64,000 bases of DNA from Pistricoccus aurantiacus (lineage in GTDB: Bacteria > Pseudomonadota > Gammaproteobacteria > Pseudomonadales > Halomonadaceae), in NCBI RefSeq assembly GCF_007954585.1, contig NZ_CP042382.1, positions 2,480,001 to 2,544,000 on the forward strand, given 5' to 3'. The notes under the pieces are model-generated. The model had not been told where the DNA came from and searched no databases. It saw only the letters and a list, made by a program, of their open reading frames with translations. Below, one piece after another: positions 59,694-64,000 of the stretch (its first letter is position 1; each line of letters begins with the position of its first letter). Position numbers and translations under genes: made by a program.

Positions 59694-60800
59694 TCAGCCC
59701 ACTTCCACCCGATTGCGACCGTTATGCTTGGCCAGGTAAAGCGCTTGATCCGCCCGGTCATAGAGGGTATCGAAGGACACCTTGTCGCCGCCGGGGGTAT
59801 GAGTCAGTCCAATGCTCACGGTAATGGAAATGATCTCGCCCTTGTGCACGAAGCCGAACTCGGTGACCCCTTCACGAATTCGCTCGCATAGCCGAGTGGC
59901 GCCTTCCAGGTTCGTGTCCGGCATGACCACGCAGAACTCTTCGCCTCCCACCCGCGCGGCGACGTCGGATTCGCGAATCAGTTCGGAGAGGGTCTGGCCG
60001 AACTGCCGCAGCACCTGATCCCCCAGTGGATGACCGTAACGATCGTTGATGCGTTTGAAGTAATCGATATCCAGCAGCGCCAGGCTCAGCGGGCGCTTGT
60101 AACGATGAGCCAGCAGCAGCGCCTGTTCCGACTTGTTGAGCAGCGCCCGGCGGTTATTGAGCCGAGTGAGTTCGTCGGTCAGGGTCAGTCGGTGCAGGCC
60201 GGACTGGCGCCGCAGCACGCGTTCGAAGATCAGGATCACCCCGATGGTGGTCAGCAGAATGGCCAGGCCGATGGAAGCCAGTGCCTTGATCAGATCCGAA
60301 AGCTGCTCTTGATACCCCTGGCTGGCCTCCAGGGCGCGGGAATGCAGCGTGCGATAGAGCTGACCGAGACGTTCCAGCAAACCGTTGCCCCGGCGTTCCA
60401 GTTCCTCCGCGGGAACCTGAGAAGGCGGTCGCTCCATCAGGATTTCCCGCAGTTCCGCCACTTGGGGCGCGAGTCGTTGCAGGTCGCTGGATATGTTTCG
60501 ATAGGTCGGCGTCTGAAGGCCATCCAGGCCCAGAAGGTAATCGAGGATATAGCGCTGCTGGGTAAGCTGGCGTTCCAGCCGGTAAAGGCGCTGAGGCTGA
60601 TTGCCCACGTTCGAGAAGGATTGAGGCTCCGTCAGCACCTTGCCGGTAAAATTGAGCAGCTCATCTTCCGGCGCTTTCTGCTGATCGATCCAGAAAAGCA
60701 GTATCAGTGCGAGGGCCATCAGGGCGAGCAAGGGAAAGATCAGACCTAGCAGAATGCAGCGCTGCCGTGCGCTCGAAAATAAAGGGGTAGTCGGTTTCAT
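59694..60800 (-). CDS. Membrane diguanylate cyclase (GGDEF)
   Basis: A 368-aa protein. Two membrane helices (LLGLIFPLLALMALALILLF near residue 17, and LASIGLAILLTTIGVILIF near 175) flank a periplasmic helical sensor domain of about 140 residues. The cytoplasmic GGDEF domain has TLTDELTRLNNRRAL, LLDIDYFKRINDRYGH and an active-site GGEEF, with an I-site RESD five residues before it. It is expected to make c-di-GMP with product inhibition. The sensor is not one I recognise. Confidence 0.9.
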   Translation of the reverse strand: MKPTTPLFSSARQRCILLGLIFPLLALMALALILLFWIDQQKAPEDELLNFTGKVLTEPQSFSNVGNQPQRLYRLERQLTQQRYILDYLLGLDGLQTPTYRNISSDLQRLAPQVAELREILMERPPSQVPAEELERRGNGLLERLGQLYRTLHSRALEASQGYQEQLSDLIKALASIGLAILLTTIGVILIFERVLRRQSGLHRLTLTDELTRLNNRRALLNKSEQALLLAHRYKRPLSLALLDIDYFKRINDRYGHPLGDQVLRQFGQTLSELIRESDVAARVGGEEFCVVMPDTNLEGATRLCERIREGVTEFGFVHKGEIISITVSIGLTHTPGGDKVSFDTLYDRADQALYLAKHNGRNRVEVG

Positions 60801-60833
60801 GAAGCTCCATCGCGATCAGGCTGGCGTCGATAT

Positions 60834-60855
60834 CGAAAAAAGCTGCCTTTTTTCG
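60834..60855. repeat. Perfect A/T-rich hairpin in the leader of the cyclase gene
   Basis: CGAAAAAAG-CTGC-CTTTTTTCG is a perfect 9-bp inverted repeat with a 4-base loop, 34 bases before the start codon of the diguanylate cyclase gene. It could be an operator or a leader hairpin. Confidence 0.5.
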
Positions 60856-60900
60856 GACAGCGGGGTATTGACTTGTATCGGCCTGGGTTGCGATGTCTTT

Positions 60901-60944
60901 AGAACCTGCTCACGATTTGCTGCGCGTGATCATGAACAGGTTCT
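60901..60944. repeat. 44-base extragenic palindrome (REP-like)
   Basis: AGAACCTGCTCACGAT (60901-60916) and ATCATGAACAGGTTCT (60929-60944) are inverted repeats with a 12-base loop. On the minus strand all 16 positions pair, two as G-U. No T-run follows. It lies between the small unknown gene and the cyclase gene and may stabilise or end the upstream mRNA, or be a dispersed REP element. Confidence 0.6.
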
Positions 60945-60977
60945 GAAATAGAGAAGGTGGGTTTGAGAAATTGAGGG

Positions 60978-61259
60978 TCAGTAAAGGGCCTGTTCCTCCA
61001 GCACGACTTCCTTTAGCAACTCGAGATAGAGCTTGTCCGCTTCGGAATGCTCCGACGGGTCCTCCGGAATATGTACGCTGGTGGTGTCGGAGATTTCGTT
61101 GGCGATGGTGGCCATCACCGCGGGGCCGCTGCTTTCTGGCAGGTGCTTTCGCGCTACGACCAGAGACTGTTCGAGAATCTGTGGATCCTGCAGCAGCTTC
61201 TTGATGAAACTGCGCAATTCATTGATGACGCGAGTTTTCTGCATTTCTGAGCCGGACAT
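60978..61259 (-). CDS. Small helical protein of unknown function
   Basis: A 93-aa acidic protein that I do not recognise. Predicted helices include RVINELRSFIKKLLQDPQIL and the leucine-rich LYLELLKEVVLEEQALY end. There is no signal peptide or membrane segment. AAAGGAG lies 7 bases upstream of the ATG, which supports real translation. It stands alone between the CDF transporter and the diguanylate cyclase, all on the same strand. Confidence 0.65.
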   Translation of the reverse strand: MSGSEMQKTRVINELRSFIKKLLQDPQILEQSLVVARKHLPESSGPAVMATIANEISDTTSVHIPEDPSEHSEADKLYLELLKEVVLEEQALY

Positions 61260-61351
61260 GAGCTGCTCCTTTCACTGACTAACTTTCACTTGATTGCGAC
61301 TTGACAAGAAATATCGTTCATTGGCTGCTGTATGGCTATCACGATAATGGA

Positions 61352-62548
61352 TCAATCGCTATCTGGGTAGCAGGTTGGTTTCTGCGGTGCTTGCCAAAGG
61401 CTGATCTGTCCGAGCCAAGGCAAGTGAGCGGCGCGTCGCTGCAGGGTAGCGATAGATCGCTCCGCTGAGCACTCCGCGGGGATGCCGGGGAGATAAAGCG
61501 TGATATCGATGCGCTGGTCCAGATAGTGCAGATTGAGATGCAGGTGGTTTTCCCACTCCGGCTGCCCCGCCCAGGCCGACATCAGCTCCCGTTCCACCGT
61601 GTCTCGCAGAGGAAGACCCGGGAAGCGGCTGGGATCGCCCTGGCCCTCGTCGTCTTCCGGATCGATATGAAAGGTGACATCCGCCAAATCCGGGAAGGCG
61701 TTACGCAGGCGGCGACTGACCTCGTTGCCAATCTCATGGCCCTCGGAGACGCTGATGCGAGGCGCCACCACCAGGTGCAGATCAAGCAGTACCTGGCCGC
61801 CGATGGTACGGGTGCGCACATCATGCACGCCGCGTACGCCGGGAACGTGAAGAGCCACCTTGCGCATGTGCTGCTGAATATCGTCGGAAAGCGCGGTGTC
61901 CACCAGCTCCTGACCGGCCTCCCAGAGCAGCTCGCCGCCGATCTTGCCCACCAGCACCGCCACCAGAATGGCTGCTACCGCATCCAGCCAGCCCGCGCCG
62001 AACTGGGCGCCGATCAGCCCGATCAACACCACCAGGGTGGAAAGCGCATCGGAGCGAGAGTGCCAGGCATTGGCTTCCAGTAGCCGCGACTTGAGTCGCC
62101 GGGCCGCCGTCAAAGTATAGCGAAAGCACCATTCCTTGCCGAACAGCGCCACCACCGCCAGGGCGATCGCCAAGAGCCCAGGGGCGCCGATAGGAGTGCC
62201 GGCCACCAGCCGCGCCACGCTGGCCCAGGCAATACCTCCGGCAACGAAGATCAGAATGCCGCCTAGCCACAGGGTGGCCAGGGTTTCGATGCGCCCATGG
62301 CCGTAGGGGTGATCGCTGTCCGGAGCCTGCTGGCCGAAATGGGTGGCGGCGAGTACGAAACCATCCGTGACCAGGTCGGAAAAGGAGTGAATACCGTCGG
62401 CGATCAGCGCCGCGGAGCCCACCATCATGCCCACCGCCACCTTGGCGATACCCAGCAGGGTATCCAGGGCGGCCCCGATCAGCGTGACCCGCTGAGCTTG
62501 GCGGCGCTGTGCGGTTCTATCCATGGGAGCTTCGACGGGAGAATCCAT
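61352..62548 (-). CDS. Cation diffusion facilitator family metal transporter
   Basis: A 398-aa inner-membrane antiporter that exports divalent metals (Zn, Fe, Mn or similar) against protons. The first metal motif is LIADGIHSFSDLVTDG and the second is NAWHSRSDALSTL, with six hydrophobic helices. A C-terminal cytoplasmic CDF domain (VPGVRGVHDVRTRTIGGQVL) and an extra C-terminal segment of about 100 residues follow. The HxxxD pairs (HSFSD, HSRSD) resemble the broad CDF class more than the classical Zn-only HxxxD-HxxxD of YiiP, so specificity is left open. The ATG at 62548 lies 7 bases after the acyltransferase stop, so the two are probably one operon. Confidence 0.9.
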   Translation of the reverse strand: MDSPVEAPMDRTAQRRQAQRVTLIGAALDTLLGIAKVAVGMMVGSAALIADGIHSFSDLVTDGFVLAATHFGQQAPDSDHPYGHGRIETLATLWLGGILIFVAGGIAWASVARLVAGTPIGAPGLLAIALAVVALFGKEWCFRYTLTAARRLKSRLLEANAWHSRSDALSTLVVLIGLIGAQFGAGWLDAVAAILVAVLVGKIGGELLWEAGQELVDTALSDDIQQHMRKVALHVPGVRGVHDVRTRTIGGQVLLDLHLVVAPRISVSEGHEIGNEVSRRLRNAFPDLADVTFHIDPEDDEGQGDPSRFPGLPLRDTVERELMSAWAGQPEWENHLHLNLHYLDQRIDITLYLPGIPAECSAERSIATLQRRAAHLPWLGQISLWQAPQKPTCYPDSD

Positions 62549-62555
62549 ACTCGGC

Positions 62556-63731
62556 TTACAAACGTCCTGCCTTGTTGAGCGCCGGGTTGGCGTATTGCGC
62601 CAGCCACCAGTCCCTGAGCTGTTCCGGCACCTGGGCGAGGCGCTGCTCGAAGCGCTGACGATCCGCTGTTTCGACATGGCTCAGATCCACCAGTTCCGGC
62701 GCGCGACCGCTGGCTTCCAGGGCAAGCTGATGACTGGGGAACAGCCGGTAGCCCGCCAGGATCTGGCGATCGATCTCATCTGCCACCGCATCGTAATCCT
62801 CGAACTCCGCGTTCAGAGGCGTACCTACATGCAGCTGGATGTGGCCTTTTTCTCCGGTGATACCGGCGACGATGGAGCGAATATCCTCGAACTCCAGTTT
62901 GCGGTAGTTGCCTTGTGCATGAACGGCGTGCAGTTCCTTTGCTTTCTGGATATCGCAGGGGTCGTATTCGTAGCTGATGGATACTGGCACCAGACGCAGC
63001 TCGCGAATAGCATCCCCGAGACTCGCCAGCTTGTCCGTCTGGCGGCGGGCCATGGTCAGCATCTTGAGGATGGTCGGGTCGGTGCGGTCGATGCCGTCCT
63101 TGGCGCGGCCTTCCCGCTGGGCGAGCCACACGGAATGATTATCTTCGACGATGGAGTGACGAATATAGCCGGAAAGGGTCTGGTAGGCGGCCAGCATGGC
63201 GCGCTTGCCCTTGGCGGAGCGGGGCACGATGAAACTCTTGTTGAGCCGCATCAGATCGCTGACGTAGGGCTTCTGTAGCAGGTTGTCGCCGATGGCGATG
63301 CGTACCGTGTTACGCCCGGCTTGATAAAGGGCGAGATTGACGAAAGCCGGGTCCAGGGCAATATCTCGATGGTTGCTGATGAACAGGTAAGCGGTATCCG
63401 GATCAAGCTTGTCCAGTCCGATGATCCCGAAGCCGTCGGTGCTGGTCCGAATCATGCGCAGCATGTAGCTTTCGATGCGCTGCTGAAAATCCCCGACGGA
63501 ATTTACCCCGCGCATCTCCCGTCGAATGGCGAGGGTGGCGATGGTATGAGCCAGCCTGGGGAGAAAACGCGCGAGTCTTGGCAATTTGTAGGCGGTCAGC
63601 GCATCCAGCAGCTCCGGATCCTTGGCCAGGCGGTCGAGCACGGGTCTGACTTCCTCGTCGCGATAAGGGCGAATGTTGGCGAAGCGATCGTCGGTGGAGT
63701 CTAGGCTGACGTTCAGGGCGCTTTCGGTCAC
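62556..63731 (-). CDS. PlsC-like acyltransferase
   Basis: A 391-aa putative glycerolipid acyltransferase. The acyltransferase motif region reads LFISNHRDIALDPAFVNLAL, a variant in which His is followed by Asp at two and six positions, unlike the strict HX4D. A second block, FIVPRSAKGKRAMLAAY, then SVWLAQREGRAKDGIDRTDP, matches the substrate and phosphate-binding motifs. It starts at GTG 63731 with a GAGAG ribosome site. It probably acylates a lysophospholipid or glycerol phosphate at the inner membrane, but the exact acceptor is unknown. Confidence 0.8.
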   Translation of the reverse strand: MTESALNVSLDSTDDRFANIRPYRDEEVRPVLDRLAKDPELLDALTAYKLPRLARFLPRLAHTIATLAIRREMRGVNSVGDFQQRIESYMLRMIRTSTDGFGIIGLDKLDPDTAYLFISNHRDIALDPAFVNLALYQAGRNTVRIAIGDNLLQKPYVSDLMRLNKSFIVPRSAKGKRAMLAAYQTLSGYIRHSIVEDNHSVWLAQREGRAKDGIDRTDPTILKMLTMARRQTDKLASLGDAIRELRLVPVSISYEYDPCDIQKAKELHAVHAQGNYRKLEFEDIRSIVAGITGEKGHIQLHVGTPLNAEFEDYDAVADEIDRQILAGYRLFPSHQLALEASGRAPELVDLSHVETADRQRFEQRLAQVPEQLRDWWLAQYANPALNKAGRL

Positions 63732-63777
63732 GGCACTCTCATGGGCTTTGTTGTTGGGTACATTTTATTATGAGATA

Positions 63778-64000
63778 TCACGCGATTGCCGCGGAGGAAA
63801 GATCAGCCTCAGCGGGCTCGGATACGGCCCGTGCCTCACCGCCCAGCCATTCGATCAGCTGCTCGATGATCTCCGCCAGGGTCTGGGCCATCAGCAGGAA
63901 GTCCGTTTCCAGGCGAACCAGGGCGTCGTCCACGTCGCTTTGTTGGCTGGCTTCGTCGAGCAGCGCGTCCGCGAAACGCAGGGATTTCAGAGCGAGATCC
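63778..64000 (-). CDS. Partial unknown protein (C-terminal 73 residues)
   Basis: The minus strand reads DLALKSLRFADALLDEASQQ, then LETDFLLMAQTLAEIIEQLI, ending LSSAAIA-stop at 63778. The start lies beyond the window. The sequence is helical and acidic. I do not recognise the family. GC-rich codon use in frame supports it as coding. Confidence 0.55.
   Translation of the reverse strand, partial: DLALKSLRFADALLDEASQQSDVDDALVRLETDFLLMAQTLAEIIEQLIEWLGGEARAVSEPAEADLSSAAIA

Overview
The window is GC-rich chromosomal DNA of a gammaproteobacterium. Gene content and order suggest a halophilic Halomonadaceae member (Halomonas/Chromohalobacter type): a long GlgE/trehalose gene cluster sits beside an E. 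coli-like flagellar block with flgAMN divergent from flgBCDEFGHIJKL, followed by fliR to fliF. The genus is inferred from content and was not tested by alignment.

Region 1 (1-7.3 kb), accessory. A very large minus-strand protein (1843 aa) carries a C-terminal alpha/beta-hydrolase module. It is preceded by a TPR/winged-helix regulator. Upstream lies debris: the C-terminal end of an ECF42-type sigma factor joined directly to the 5' end of an IS481-type transposase.

Region 2 (7.3-28.4 kb), alpha-glucan and trehalose metabolism. After an AT-rich leader come ten co-directional, mostly overlapping genes: glgA, a catalytically dead branching-enzyme-like protein, treZ, malQ, treY, a DUF2934 protein with a histone-H1-like tail, glgX, glgE, a treS-maltokinase fusion and glgB. 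Together they encode two ways to build glucan (GlgA from ADP-glucose; TreS-Mak/GlgE from trehalose through maltose-1-phosphate), branching (GlgB), trimming (GlgX, MalQ) and conversion of glucan to trehalose (TreYZ). The set could form a closed glycogen-trehalose cycle, which is plausible for osmotic balance in a halophile.

Region 3 (28.4-55.6 kb), flagellum. ligB-flgN-flgM-flgA run leftward and flgB to flgL rightward. A terminator separates flgL from fliR-Q-P-O-N-M-L-K-J-I-H-G-F, which run leftward, and fliE-motA-motB run rightward. Sigma-28 (FliA) promoters with exact 11-bp spacing lie upstream of flgM and flgK.

Region 4 (55.6-64 kb), signalling and envelope. It holds an EAL phosphodiesterase whose GGDEF half has suffered an internal deletion, a degenerate GGDEF protein, an outer-membrane-protein pseudogene, a BdlA-like PAS-PAS-MCP receptor behind a sigma-28 promoter, a membrane diguanylate cyclase, a small unknown protein, a CDF metal transporter, a PlsC-like acyltransferase and the 3' end of an unknown gene. 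Biofilm and c-di-GMP genes thus sit directly beside the motility genes, and several are decaying.
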